Positions 15,017 through 23,397 of a DNA stretch of 64,000 nucleotides are shown one piece after another. The translations under genes were made by a program, and so were the position numbers. Source of the stretch: Uliginosibacterium paludis (GTDB lineage: Bacteria; Pseudomonadota; Gammaproteobacteria; Burkholderiales; Rhodocyclaceae); contig NZ_JBDIVF010000003.1 of the NCBI RefSeq assembly GCF_039631355.1, positions 186,001 to 250,000 of the forward strand, written 5' to 3'. Each line of letters opens with the position of its first letter. The first letter of the stretch is position 1. The notes under the pieces were generated by a model. It was given only the letters and a program-made list of their open reading frames with translations, searched no databases and was not told the origin of the DNA.

Positions 15017-17587
15017 TCAGATCCTCAACTGTTCTATCAGGGCTGCCTCCAGCTTGATGGTGTGGGCGCTGTTGCCCAGGTTCGGGCTGCTGACGAGGAA
15101 CGTATCTTCCGCCCGCTCTCCCAGCGTCGCGATCTTGGCGGTTTCCAGATTGATGTCGTGCTCGATCAGCGTCCGTGCGATCAGGAACAGCAGGCCCGGA
15201 CGGTCGGCTGCCACGATCGACAGGATGAACTGCTGACCTTTCTCATCAGGCATCAGACTGACTGAAGGCGCGATCGGGAAGTGCTTGAGCTGGCGCGAAA
15301 CCCGGCCACCCGACGGGCAATCGATCGCTTCCTGGCTGGCCAGTTTTCGGGTGAGTTCGTGCTCGATCAGAGCGATGACGTCGCGATAATGCTCGCGTCC
15401 GTTCGGGTCCATGATCACGAAGCTGTCCAGCGCGTAGTCATTGCCGGTGGTGTGGATCTTGGCGTCAAGAATGCTGTAGCCCATCCGTGCAAAGAACGCG
15501 CACAGGCGCAGGAAGAGGTCTTTCTGGTCACGCGTGTAGACCATGACCTGGATGCCGTTGTCGACGAGACTGGGCCGGGCCTTGACCACGATTTCCTCGC
15601 CACGCGGGCGGTAATAGAGCATTCGCGTATGCCAGGCGATTTCATCCGCGTCGTGGCGGAGGAAGTAGAGCGTATCCAGTTCTTTCCAGAACGCGTCTTC
15701 GGTTCCGGGGCGCAGGCCGAAGAAGCGGAGTTTCTGGCGCGCGACTTCCTGTCTCTCTGATACCCCCATGAGCTGATCCGGGGTGTTGCCGCGCAGCAGC
15801 TGGCGTGTGGCGAGAAAGAGTTCCTCCAGCAGGCGTGACTTCCAGCCATTCCAGACTTTCGGACTCGTTCCCCGGATATCGGCGTGAGTGATGAGGTAGA
15901 GCGCGCTCAGGCGGCGCTCGGTCTTGACGAGGCTGGCGAAGCGCCGGATCACGTCGGGGTCCGAGAGATCCTGCTTCTGTGCCACCTGGGACATCGTCAG
16001 GTGGTGCTGGACCAGCCAGACCACCAGCTGGGTGTCTTCCTTGTCCAGACCATGGTTGCGGCAGAATCTGCGCGCGTCTCCCATGCCCAGCGTCGAGTGG
16101 TCTCCGCCGCGTCCCTTGGCGATATCGTGGAAGAGTGCTGCGATGAAAAGAAGCCAGGGCTTCTTGCATTCGCTCGCTATCCGGGTCATCAGCGGGTATT
16201 CGTGTGCGTGTTCTTCCATCAGGAAGCGGCGCACATTGCGCAACACCTGGAGGATGTGCTGGTCCACGGTGTAGGCGTGGAAAAGATCGTGCTGCATCTG
16301 ACCTACGATGCGTGCAAAGGCAGGCAGATAGGTTCCCAGGATGCTGTACTGGTTGAGCAGCCGGAATGCGTGCGTCTGGCCCCGGGGCTCCTGAAGCAGG
16401 GCCAGGAAGGTCGCTCGATTGGCCGGGTCGGCACGGAAGCGCGCATCGATCAGGCTTCTGGCATGCCAAAGTGCGCGCAGGGTGCGAACCGTCATGCCTT
16501 TGACTTCGGCATGCTGCTCCATGAGCAGGAAGGCTTCGAGGATCGCGCCGGGGGTGCGTTCGAAGGTGTCGTCTTCCGCGATATCGAGCTGGTCGCCGAC
16601 CAGCAGGAAGCGCTCGTTGAGTGCGCGCGTCTGGAAAGCGCCGGGAGGCTGATAGCGGGCGCCCAGGTTCTGCAGCAGTATCGTATTGAGCTGCGAGATC
16701 TTCTTGGCTGCCAGATAGTAGCGCTGCATCATGACTTCCGATGCGCGCCGGGCCTTGGTGGGTTTGACGCCGAAAGCGCGGGCCAGCGCTTCCTGATGAT
16801 CGAAGATCAGGCGATCTTCGCGCCGTCCGGCAATGTAATGCAAGCGGATGCGGACTTGCTGCAGCACGCGTTCGTTCTTCTTCAGCACCCGGACCTCTTC
16901 GGCCGTGATCAGGCCGTGCCGGGCCAGCTCGTCCCAGCGCGTCCCAAGGCCTGACGCCAGGGCGATCCAGATGATGGATTGAAGATCGCGCAGGCCGCCC
17001 GGGCTTTCCTTGCAATTGGGCTCGACAGCGTAAGGCGTGTGGTTGAAGCGGTTGTAGCGCTGCTCCTGCTCGGCGCACTTGGCATCGAAAAAGCGGGCTG
17101 GATCAAAGCCGGCCTTGGTGGCCGAGATGAAATGGCGATAGAGCTTGCTGCTGCCGCAGAGTCGACGGGATTCAAGCAGATTGGTCTGGATGGTGACGTC
17201 GTTGGCAGCTTCTGCCACGCATTCTTCGACCGTGCGTACGCTGTGCCCGATGTCGAGGCCGAGATCCCAGAGTTTGCCAATGAATTGCTGGATGGTTTCG
17301 CCCAGTTCGGCGGAAGGCTCTGCGGCCAGCAGAATCAGGATGTCGACGTCCGAGCAGGGGTAGAGTTCGCCTCGGCCATAGCCCCCCACGGCGACCAGCG
17401 TGGCGCTGTCGGGCATTGAGAACGTCTGCCAGAGGCTCCGGAGTACGCCGTCGACGAGTCGAGCGCGCCCATGCAGCAAACGGGCTGGGCTGCCGTGCTG
17501 CTCATAGGCTTTTCTCAGATCCTGCTGAGCTTGCTGGAGTTCGTTGCGCAGTTTTTCGCATGCGCTGCGATAAGGGTCCGGAGTCAC
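15017..17587 (-). CDS. glnD: [Protein-PII] uridylyltransferase / uridylyl-removing enzyme
   Basis: An 856-aa bifunctional sensor of glutamine that uridylylates PII proteins when nitrogen is scarce and removes UMP when glutamine is abundant. Domains in order: a nucleotidyltransferase with GGYGRGELYPCSDVD at 68-82 (metal ligands D80 and D82); the linker; an HD phosphohydrolase domain with HDIAKGRGGDHS; and two C-terminal ACT domains (IQVMVYTRDQKDLF and ILSIVAADRPGLLFL). The GTG start lies two bases after the map stop, so the genes are coupled. GlnD ultimately controls NtrC, making it a plausible upstream regulator of the urea operon at 50-62 kb; that link is inference. Confidence 0.97.
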   Translation of the reverse strand: MTPDPYRSACEKLRNELQQAQQDLRKAYEQHGSPARLLHGRARLVDGVLRSLWQTFSMPDSATLVAVGGYGRGELYPCSDVDILILLAAEPSAELGETIQQFIGKLWDLGLDIGHSVRTVEECVAEAANDVTIQTNLLESRRLCGSSKLYRHFISATKAGFDPARFFDAKCAEQEQRYNRFNHTPYAVEPNCKESPGGLRDLQSIIWIALASGLGTRWDELARHGLITAEEVRVLKKNERVLQQVRIRLHYIAGRREDRLIFDHQEALARAFGVKPTKARRASEVMMQRYYLAAKKISQLNTILLQNLGARYQPPGAFQTRALNERFLLVGDQLDIAEDDTFERTPGAILEAFLLMEQHAEVKGMTVRTLRALWHARSLIDARFRADPANRATFLALLQEPRGQTHAFRLLNQYSILGTYLPAFARIVGQMQHDLFHAYTVDQHILQVLRNVRRFLMEEHAHEYPLMTRIASECKKPWLLFIAALFHDIAKGRGGDHSTLGMGDARRFCRNHGLDKEDTQLVVWLVQHHLTMSQVAQKQDLSDPDVIRRFASLVKTERRLSALYLITHADIRGTSPKVWNGWKSRLLEELFLATRQLLRGNTPDQLMGVSERQEVARQKLRFFGLRPGTEDAFWKELDTLYFLRHDADEIAWHTRMLYYRPRGEEIVVKARPSLVDNGIQVMVYTRDQKDLFLRLCAFFARMGYSILDAKIHTTGNDYALDSFVIMDPNGREHYRDVIALIEHELTRKLASQEAIDCPSGGRVSRQLKHFPIAPSVSLMPDEKGQQFILSIVAADRPGLLFLIARTLIEHDINLETAKIATLGERAEDTFLVSSPNLGNSAHTIKLEAALIEQLRI

Positions 17588-17589
17588 GG

Positions 17590-18429
17590 TCAGGCTGCTG
17601 AGCTGAAGTTCGGAAGGGTGATTGCGGAAAGATCGGTCGACGCCGGCGGCAGTGGGCAGCCCTCAGACCAGGTCAGTACTTCCACGCCGTTCCGGGTGAC
17701 GAGAAGGGTGTGCTCCCATTGTGCCGAGAGCGAGCGATCCTTGGTGACGATGGTCCAGCCGTCGGGGAGTTCCGAGATGGCAGCCTTGCCGGCGTTGATC
17801 ATCGGCTCGATCGTGAAGGTCATGCCTTCCTGCAATGTTTCGCCCGCGCCGGGCTTGCCGTAATGCACCACCTGTGGCGCCTCGTGAAACGCGCGCCCGA
17901 TGCCGTGACCGCAGAATTCGCGGACCACCGAGAAGCCCGCACCTTCCGCGTGCTGCTGGATGGCGTGCCCGATGTCGCCCAGGGTAGCGCCGGGGCGCAC
18001 TTGCGCGATGCCTCGCCAGAGGCATTCAAAGCTCACCTGGCTTAGTCGCCGGGCCTGGATGCTGACGTCTCCGATGAGGAACATCCGGCTGCTGTCGCCA
18101 TGAAAGCCGTCCTTGATGACGGTGATGTCCAGGTTGACGATATCCCCCTTCTTGAGGAGCTTTGGCCCGGGAATTCCGTGGCAGACCTGGTGGTTGATCG
18201 AAGTACAGATCGATTTCGGATAAGGCGTGTAGCCGGACGGAGCGTAATTGAGCGGCGCGGGAATGCAGCCCAGTACCGTTGTCATGTAGTCATGGCAAAG
18301 CCGGTCAAGTTGTTCCGTGCTCACGCCTGCCACAACATGGGGGGTGATGTAGTCGAGAACTTCCGAGGCCAGGCGGCCGGCTGTTCGCATGGATTCGATT
18401 TCGTCACTGCTTTTGATGATGATGCTCAT
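17590..18429 (-). CDS. map: Methionine aminopeptidase, type I
   Basis: A 279-aa metalloprotease that removes the initiator methionine from nascent proteins. The five metal ligands are visible in order in VNLDITV, FHGDSSRMF, GHGIGRAFH, FTIEPMI and WEHTLLV. The start MSIIIKSSDEIESM matches the family N-terminus; the longer open frame upstream is not conserved. The protein is about 15 residues longer than E. coli Map, with the extension at the C-terminus (SEGCPLPPASTD). It is divergent from rpsB, the conserved arrangement, and followed by glnD two bases later. Confidence 0.97.
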   Translation of the reverse strand: MSIIIKSSDEIESMRTAGRLASEVLDYITPHVVAGVSTEQLDRLCHDYMTTVLGCIPAPLNYAPSGYTPYPKSICTSINHQVCHGIPGPKLLKKGDIVNLDITVIKDGFHGDSSRMFLIGDVSIQARRLSQVSFECLWRGIAQVRPGATLGDIGHAIQQHAEGAGFSVVREFCGHGIGRAFHEAPQVVHYGKPGAGETLQEGMTFTIEPMINAGKAAISELPDGWTIVTKDRSLSAQWEHTLLVTRNGVEVLTWSEGCPLPPASTDLSAITLPNFSSAA

Positions 18430-18517
18430 GCGCTGCTTGCTTGGCCTGAAAGAGCTTCGAAGGCTAGCGCAGAACGCCTGAGGGCAGCAACGCATTGCAG
18501 GTTTCGGATTGTGTGGC

Positions 18518-18547
18518 TTGAGGGAATTTGTGCCTCGCTGCTATACT
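18518..18547 (+). promoter_or_regulatory. Sigma-70 promoter of rpsB-tsf
   Basis: TTGAGG and TATACT separated by 18 bp, about 165 bases before the rpsB start. The implied leader of about 155 nt is long for a simple 5' UTR and rich in G/C pairs (GCTAAGCCGCCGGG...AGGCTAACCC). This fits the known autogenous repression of rpsB by ribosomal protein S2, but I cannot match a defined S2-leader structure by eye. Confidence 0.6.
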
Positions 18548-18712
18548 TGCGGGCTGGGTCCATGAAGGATCCGGGTGAGGTTCATGAGGAATCTCGCAAA
18601 TCCACACGTTCGCTGATCACGGGTCTGTCTGCAGGATGGGCAGCTAAGCCGCCGGGATGTTTCCGGTGCTGCAGCGAACGGAGGCTAACCCTGAAAACTT
18701 GGAGTATCAATC

Positions 18713-19462
18713 ATGGCAGTTACCATGCGTCAAATGCTGGAAGCCGGTGTCCACTTCGGCCACCAGACCCGCTTCTGGAATCCCAAGATGGCCCCGTTCA
18801 TTTTCGGCCATCGCAACAAGATCCACATCGTTAACCTCGAAAAGACCCTGGTCAAGTACAACGAGGCTGTCGATTTCGTCAAGAAGCTGTCCGCTAACCG
18901 CGGCACCATCCTGTTTGTGGGTACCAAGCGTCAGGCTCGCGAGATTCTCGCAGAAGAAGCCCAGCGCGCTGGCATGCCTTATGTTGACGAGCGCTGGCTC
19001 GGCGGCATGCTGACCAACTTCAAGACGGTCAAGGGATCGATCAAGCGTCTGAAAGAAATGGAACAGATGTTCGAAGACGGCTCCGTCGAGCGTCTGTCGA
19101 AGAAGGAAGCCCTGCTGGCCAAGCGCGAGCTGGAAAAGCTGACCAAGAGCCTCGGCGGCATCAAGGACATGGCCGGCCTGCCGGACGCGATCTTCGTGAT
19201 CGACGTCGGTTACCACAAGATTGCCATCACCGAAGCCAAGAAGCTGGGTATTCCCGTCATTGGCGTGGTTGATACCAACCACTCGCCGGAAGGTGTGGAT
19301 TACGTGATCCCGGGTAACGACGACTCGTCCCGCGCGATCCGCCTGTATTCGCAAGGTGTGGCTGATGCGGTTCTTGAAGGCAAGAACAGCATGGTTCAGG
19401 ACATCGTTGCTGCTGCTTCGGACGAGTTCGTCGAAGTCCAGGAAAACGCAGAGCAAGCGTAA
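18713..19462 (+). CDS. rpsB: 30S ribosomal protein S2
   Basis: A 249-aa S2 protein, assembled late on the 30S back and needed for S1 binding. The signature MRQMLEAGVHFGHQTRFWNPKM is at the N-terminus, with ERWLGGMLTNFKT, LPDAIFVIDV and GVVDTNHSPEGVDYVIPGNDDS further on. It is the first gene of the long plus-strand run, preceded by a good promoter and a long leader, and followed by an attenuator-like hairpin before tsf. Codon use is strongly biased, as expected of a highly expressed gene. Confidence 0.98.
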   Translation: MAVTMRQMLEAGVHFGHQTRFWNPKMAPFIFGHRNKIHIVNLEKTLVKYNEAVDFVKKLSANRGTILFVGTKRQAREILAEEAQRAGMPYVDERWLGGMLTNFKTVKGSIKRLKEMEQMFEDGSVERLSKKEALLAKRELEKLTKSLGGIKDMAGLPDAIFVIDVGYHKIAITEAKKLGIPVIGVVDTNHSPEGVDYVIPGNDDSSRAIRLYSQGVADAVLEGKNSMVQDIVAAASDEFVEVQENAEQA

Positions 19463-19476
19463 TAAAGCCAGTGCAT

Positions 19477-19526
19477 GCTCGCCACCGCGATCCCGTCAGG
19501 GGTTGTGCTGGCGAGCCTGTTGTTTT
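19477..19526 (+). terminator. rpsB-tsf intergenic hairpin, probable attenuator
   Basis: An 8-bp perfect stem (GCTCGCCA at 19477-19484, TGGCGAGC at 19509-19516) with a 24-nt loop, followed by the T-rich CTGTTGTTTT. Its place in the rpsB-tsf spacer resembles the partial terminator known in E. coli, which lowers tsf relative to rpsB. Confidence 0.6.
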
Positions 19527-19557
19527 GAAATCCAATATTCTGAATTCAGGAGTGAGC

Positions 19558-20457
19558 ATGGCGGCTATTACCGCAAGCATGGTTGCTGAACTGCGCGGCA
19601 AGACTGACGCGCCCATGATGGAGTGCAAGAAGGCACTGACCGAAGCCGACGGCGATATGGCCAAGGCCGAAGAAATTCTGCGCGTCAAGCTGGGCAACAA
19701 GGCAACCAAGGCTGCTGCCCGCGTGACCGCGGAAGGCATTGTCGGTACCTACATTTCTGCAGATGGCAAGCTGGCTTCCATCGTTGAAGTGAACTGCGAG
19801 ACCGACTTCGTTGCCAAGAACGATGACTTCCTGGCTTTCACCAAGTCTGTTGCTGAGCTGATCGCTACCCAGAACCCGGCGGATGTCGCTGCCGTTTCTG
19901 CGCTGGCGCTGGATGGTTCGACCGTTGAAGCGGTTCGTGCAGCCCTGGTCGGCAAGATCGGTGAAAACATCACGATCCGTCGTTTTGAGCGCGTTGAAGC
20001 CAAGGGCAAGGTTGCGGCCTACATTCACGGCGGCGCCAAGATCGGCGTGCTGGTTGACCTGGTGGGCGGCGAAGAGCAGCTGGCCAAGGACATCGCGATG
20101 CACATCGCCGCTTCCAAGCCGAAGTCGCTGGATTCCACCGGTGTTGATGCCGCGCTGATCGAAGCCGAGCGTCGCGTCGCCATCGAGAAGGCCAAGGAAG
20201 CAGGCAAGCCGGAAGCCATGCTGGAAAAGATTGCCGAAGGCTCCGTGCAGAAGTTCCTCAAGGACGTAACCCTGCTGGGCCAGGTGTTCGTCAAGGCTGA
20301 AGACGGCAAGCAGACCATTGAGCAGCTGCTCAAGGCCAAGTCGGCTTCCATCGCTGGTTTTACCCTGTATCTGGTGGGTGAAGGCATCGAGAAGAAGGTG
20401 AATGACTTTGCTGCTGAAGTGGCCGCCCAGGCTGCCGCTGCCGCTGCTGCACGCTGA
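19558..20457 (+). CDS. tsf: Elongation factor Ts
   Basis: A 299-aa nucleotide exchange factor for EF-Tu. The N-terminal UBA-like helix bundle carries MVAELRGKTDAPMMECKKAL and the core contains CETDFVAKNDDF, the TDFV motif that contacts EF-Tu. I chose the ATG at 19558, which has AGGAGTGA upstream; an earlier in-frame ATG lies inside the attenuator hairpin. The protein ends in an Ala-rich tail. It stands 14 nt before pyrH. Confidence 0.98.
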   Translation: MAAITASMVAELRGKTDAPMMECKKALTEADGDMAKAEEILRVKLGNKATKAAARVTAEGIVGTYISADGKLASIVEVNCETDFVAKNDDFLAFTKSVAELIATQNPADVAAVSALALDGSTVEAVRAALVGKIGENITIRRFERVEAKGKVAAYIHGGAKIGVLVDLVGGEEQLAKDIAMHIAASKPKSLDSTGVDAALIEAERRVAIEKAKEAGKPEAMLEKIAEGSVQKFLKDVTLLGQVFVKAEDGKQTIEQLLKAKSASIAGFTLYLVGEGIEKKVNDFAAEVAAQAAAAAAAR

Positions 20458-20471
20458 TCGGAGAACGGAAT

Positions 20472-21185
20472 ATGCCCACTGCCTACAAGCGAATCCTGCT
20501 CAAGCTGTCCGGTGAGGCCCTGATGGGGGACGATGCCTATGGCATCAACCAGGGAGTCGTCTCCCGCATCGTGGCTGAAGTGGCCGAGGTTTCGCGTCTC
20601 GGTGTCGAAGTCGGCATCGTGATTGGCGGTGGCAATATTTTCCGTGGCATGGCTGGCGCGGCTTCCGGCATGGACCGCGCCACCGCTGATTACATGGGCA
20701 TGATGGCAACCATCATGAATGCCATGGCTCTGGGTGACGCGATGCGCGTTGCCGGTGTGGCGGCCCGTGTGCAGTCGGCTCTGAACGTCGAACAGGTTGT
20801 CGAGCCGTATATCCGCAACAAGGCGATTCGTTACCTTGAGGAAGGCAAGATCGTCATCTTTGCCGCCGGAACAGGTAACCCGTTCTTTACGACCGATACG
20901 GCAGCTGCCTTGCGTGGCACTGAAATGGAAGCCCAGATTGTTCTGAAGGCGACCAAGGTCGATGGTATCTACAGCGCGGATCCCAACAAGGATCCTGCGG
21001 CTACGCGTTTCAGCAACATTTCCTTCGACGAAGCGATTTCGCGCAATCTGCAGGTGATGGATGCCACGGCATTTGCCCTGTGTCGTGACCAGAAGCTGCC
21101 GATCAAGGTCTTCAGCATCTTCAAGCCGGGCGCGTTGATGCGCATCGTGAGAGGCGAGGACGAAGGTACGCTGGTTCATATTTGA
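20472..21185 (+). CDS. pyrH: UMP kinase
   Basis: A 237-aa hexameric amino-acid-kinase-fold enzyme converting UMP to UDP, the feed for all pyrimidine nucleotides. Motifs: RILLKLSGEALMGD at the N-terminus, GGGNIFRG, DRATADYMGMMATIMNA and ATKVDGIYSADP. Bacterial UMP kinases are regulated by GTP and UTP. The order rpsB-tsf-pyrH-frr is conserved across bacteria. A GGAG site precedes the ATG. Confidence 0.98.
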   Translation: MPTAYKRILLKLSGEALMGDDAYGINQGVVSRIVAEVAEVSRLGVEVGIVIGGGNIFRGMAGAASGMDRATADYMGMMATIMNAMALGDAMRVAGVAARVQSALNVEQVVEPYIRNKAIRYLEEGKIVIFAAGTGNPFFTTDTAAALRGTEMEAQIVLKATKVDGIYSADPNKDPAATRFSNISFDEAISRNLQVMDATAFALCRDQKLPIKVFSIFKPGALMRIVRGEDEGTLVHI

Positions 21186-21192
21186 GAGGCTG

Positions 21193-21753
21193 ATGATGAT
21201 TCCCGAGCTGAAGAAAAACACCGAACAGAAAATGCAGAAATCGGTCGAGGCGCTCAAGACCAATCTCGGCAAGGTTCGTACGGGGCGCGCTCACGCCGGG
21301 TTGCTCGATCATGTGATGGTCGACTATTACGGCAATCCCACGCCGGTCAATCAGGTGGCGAACGTGTCGCTCATCGATGCACGCACCATCGGTGTCCAGC
21401 CTTGGGAAAAGCCGATGATCGCGAAGATCGAGAAGGCGATTCGCGATTCCGATCTGGGCTTGAATCCTTCGACCATGGGCGATGTCGTGCGCGTACCGAT
21501 GCCCATGCTGACTGAAGAGCGTCGCAAGGACCTCATTAAGGTTGTGCGTGGCGAGGCTGAAGAAGCGCGGATTGCGATTCGCAACCTGCGTCGCGATGCC
21601 AACAACTCGCTCAAGGAAGCGGTCAAGGCCAAGGAAGTCTCCGAGGACGACGAACGTCGCGCCCAGGACGATGTCCAGAAGCTGACGGATCGTTACATCG
21701 CTGAAGCTGACAAGCTGCTCGCTCAGAAAGAGCAAGAGCTGATGCAGATTTGA
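21193..21753 (+). CDS. frr: Ribosome recycling factor
   Basis: A 186-aa factor that splits post-termination ribosomes together with EF-G. It shows the three-helix-bundle sequence (KVRTGRAHAGLLD, the proline-containing domain II NPTPVNQVANVS, then EERRKDLIKVVRGEAEEARIAIRNLRRDAN). Two tandem ATG codons occur at 21193 and 21196; the GAGAGG site serves either, so the true N-terminus is MM or M. It sits seven bases after pyrH. Confidence 0.98.
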   Translation: MMIPELKKNTEQKMQKSVEALKTNLGKVRTGRAHAGLLDHVMVDYYGNPTPVNQVANVSLIDARTIGVQPWEKPMIAKIEKAIRDSDLGLNPSTMGDVVRVPMPMLTEERRKDLIKVVRGEAEEARIAIRNLRRDANNSLKEAVKAKEVSEDDERRAQDDVQKLTDRYIAEADKLLAQKEQELMQI

Positions 21754-21787
21754 TGCGCGACTGATCCGCAGCCCGCTCAGCCATCAG

Positions 21788-22558
21788 ATGCTTTCGAGAT
21801 TGATCAGCTCCACCCGGGGAATTCCCGAGCGCGGCGATGTGCCGGAGCACATCGCCATTGTCATGGACGGCAATGGCCGTTGGGCCCGCAAGCGTCTTCT
21901 GCCCAGAGTGGCGGGCCACAAGCGTGGTCTTGAAACCGTCCGCAAGGTCGTTGCCCGGTGCATGGAACAGGGGGTCAGGCATCTGACCCTTTTTGCTTTC
22001 AGTTCCGAGAACTGGCGCCGACCCGCCGATGAGGTCTCCTTCCTCATGCAACTCTTCATGCAGGCACTGCGTGAAGAAGTGAAAAAACTTCACAAGAACA
22101 ATATCCGTCTTCGAGTGATCGGAGACATGTCCCGCTTCGATGCCGAACTCGTCGAGACGATCCGGGAGGCCGAAGCCCTGACCGCCGGAAACGATGCGCT
22201 CTGCTTATCCATCGCAGCGAACTATGGCGGACGATGGGATATCGTCAATGCCGTGAACGTCATGCTGCGGTCTCAACCGGACAAGCGCGACGGTTTTACC
22301 GAGGACGATCTGTCCCGTCATCTGTGTCTGGCGGATGTACCGGAACCGGATTTGTACATCCGCACCGGAGGAGAGCAGCGAGTCAGCAATTTCCTGCTCT
22401 GGCAACTGGCGTATACGGAGTTCTATTTCACGGACTGCCTGTGGCCGGACTTCGATGAAGAGGCGTTTGCGAAGGCCATCGAGTCCTATCGCAAACGCGA
22501 GCGTCGATTCGGTCGTACCAGCGAACAACTCGCGCCCGGCTCAATCAAACAGGACTGA
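21788..22558 (+). CDS. uppS: Undecaprenyl diphosphate synthase (cis-prenyltransferase)
   Basis: A 256-aa enzyme that adds isopentenyl units to farnesyl diphosphate to make the C55 lipid carrier for peptidoglycan and LPS. The catalytic D27 is in IVMDGNGRWA. Other motifs are FAFSSENWRRP, SIAANYGGRWDI and the C-terminal RTGGEQRVSNFLLWQLAYTE. It starts the isoprenoid and envelope segment of the operon and is followed by cdsA after two bases. Confidence 0.97.
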   Translation: MLSRLISSTRGIPERGDVPEHIAIVMDGNGRWARKRLLPRVAGHKRGLETVRKVVARCMEQGVRHLTLFAFSSENWRRPADEVSFLMQLFMQALREEVKKLHKNNIRLRVIGDMSRFDAELVETIREAEALTAGNDALCLSIAANYGGRWDIVNAVNVMLRSQPDKRDGFTEDDLSRHLCLADVPEPDLYIRTGGEQRVSNFLLWQLAYTEFYFTDCLWPDFDEEAFAKAIESYRKRERRFGRTSEQLAPGSIKQD

Positions 22559-22560
22559 CC

Positions 22561-23385
22561 ATGCTCCAGCAGCGCATCATCACCGCTCTCATTCTGGGTG
22601 CCGGTGTCATTCTTTCCATATATTTCATGCCGGACTGGCTCTGGGGCGCACTGGTCTCTGCAGTCATCGTACTGGCTGTGAGCGAGTGGTGTGCACTGGT
22701 CAAGATCGGTAGGCCGGGTCAGGTGCTGCTGTCCCTTCTTTCAGTGATTCCTCTGATGTTCGTGGCCGTTCAGCCGGCGGGCGCTGTGGAAGACCTGCCG
22801 TTCATGCTGGGCGCTGTCTACCTCATCGCTGCTTCCTTCTGGCTTCTGTCGGTGCCGACCTTTCTGCATTTCCGGATCGAACCCGTAGGCTGGTACTGGC
22901 GCTATTTCGCGGCAGTCCTGATGATGGTTTCTTCGGGCATGGCCCTGATTGAGTTGCGCAGGGAGGATCCTTCCCTTTTGCTGGCAGCCTTGTTGCTTGT
23001 CTGTACCGCAGATATCAGCGCCTTTTTTGCGGGACGCCGGTTTGGCAAGCACAAGCTGGCGCCTGAAATCAGCCCCGGAAAAACCTGGGAAGGAGTTGCC
23101 GGCGCGGTTTTGGGTGTGACCGCGTTTTGCCTGCTGCTGTGGAGTCTCGTTCCGGCCATTCACTCCGCGATTCATCCGGCGCTTGTTGTCCTGCTGGCGC
23201 TTGTGGGTGTCACACTCTGCGTCGTGGGTGATCTGTATGAGTCCCTCCTCAAGCGCGAGGCTGGGGTGAAAGACTCAGGAACCCTGTTGCCCGGGCATGG
23301 CGGCGTGCTCGATCGCATCGATGCCATGCTGGCTTTTCTGCCGTGTGCGGGCGCAGTGCTGCTATTCGTTCAGATGATGCGCTGA
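22561..23385 (+). CDS. cdsA: Phosphatidate cytidylyltransferase
   Basis: A 274-aa integral membrane enzyme making CDP-diacylglycerol from phosphatidate and CTP, the branch point for all phospholipids. About eight hydrophobic segments can be followed. The C-terminal family signature is intact: YESLLKREAGVKDSGTLLPG followed by HGGVLDRIDAM. It starts two bases after the uppS stop and is followed by dxr 12 bases later. The length is typical of proteobacterial CdsA. Confidence 0.97.
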   Translation: MLQQRIITALILGAGVILSIYFMPDWLWGALVSAVIVLAVSEWCALVKIGRPGQVLLSLLSVIPLMFVAVQPAGAVEDLPFMLGAVYLIAASFWLLSVPTFLHFRIEPVGWYWRYFAAVLMMVSSGMALIELRREDPSLLLAALLLVCTADISAFFAGRRFGKHKLAPEISPGKTWEGVAGAVLGVTAFCLLLWSLVPAIHSAIHPALVVLLALVGVTLCVVGDLYESLLKREAGVKDSGTLLPGHGGVLDRIDAMLAFLPCAGAVLLFVQMMR

Positions 23386-23397
23386 AGGGAAAATGTC

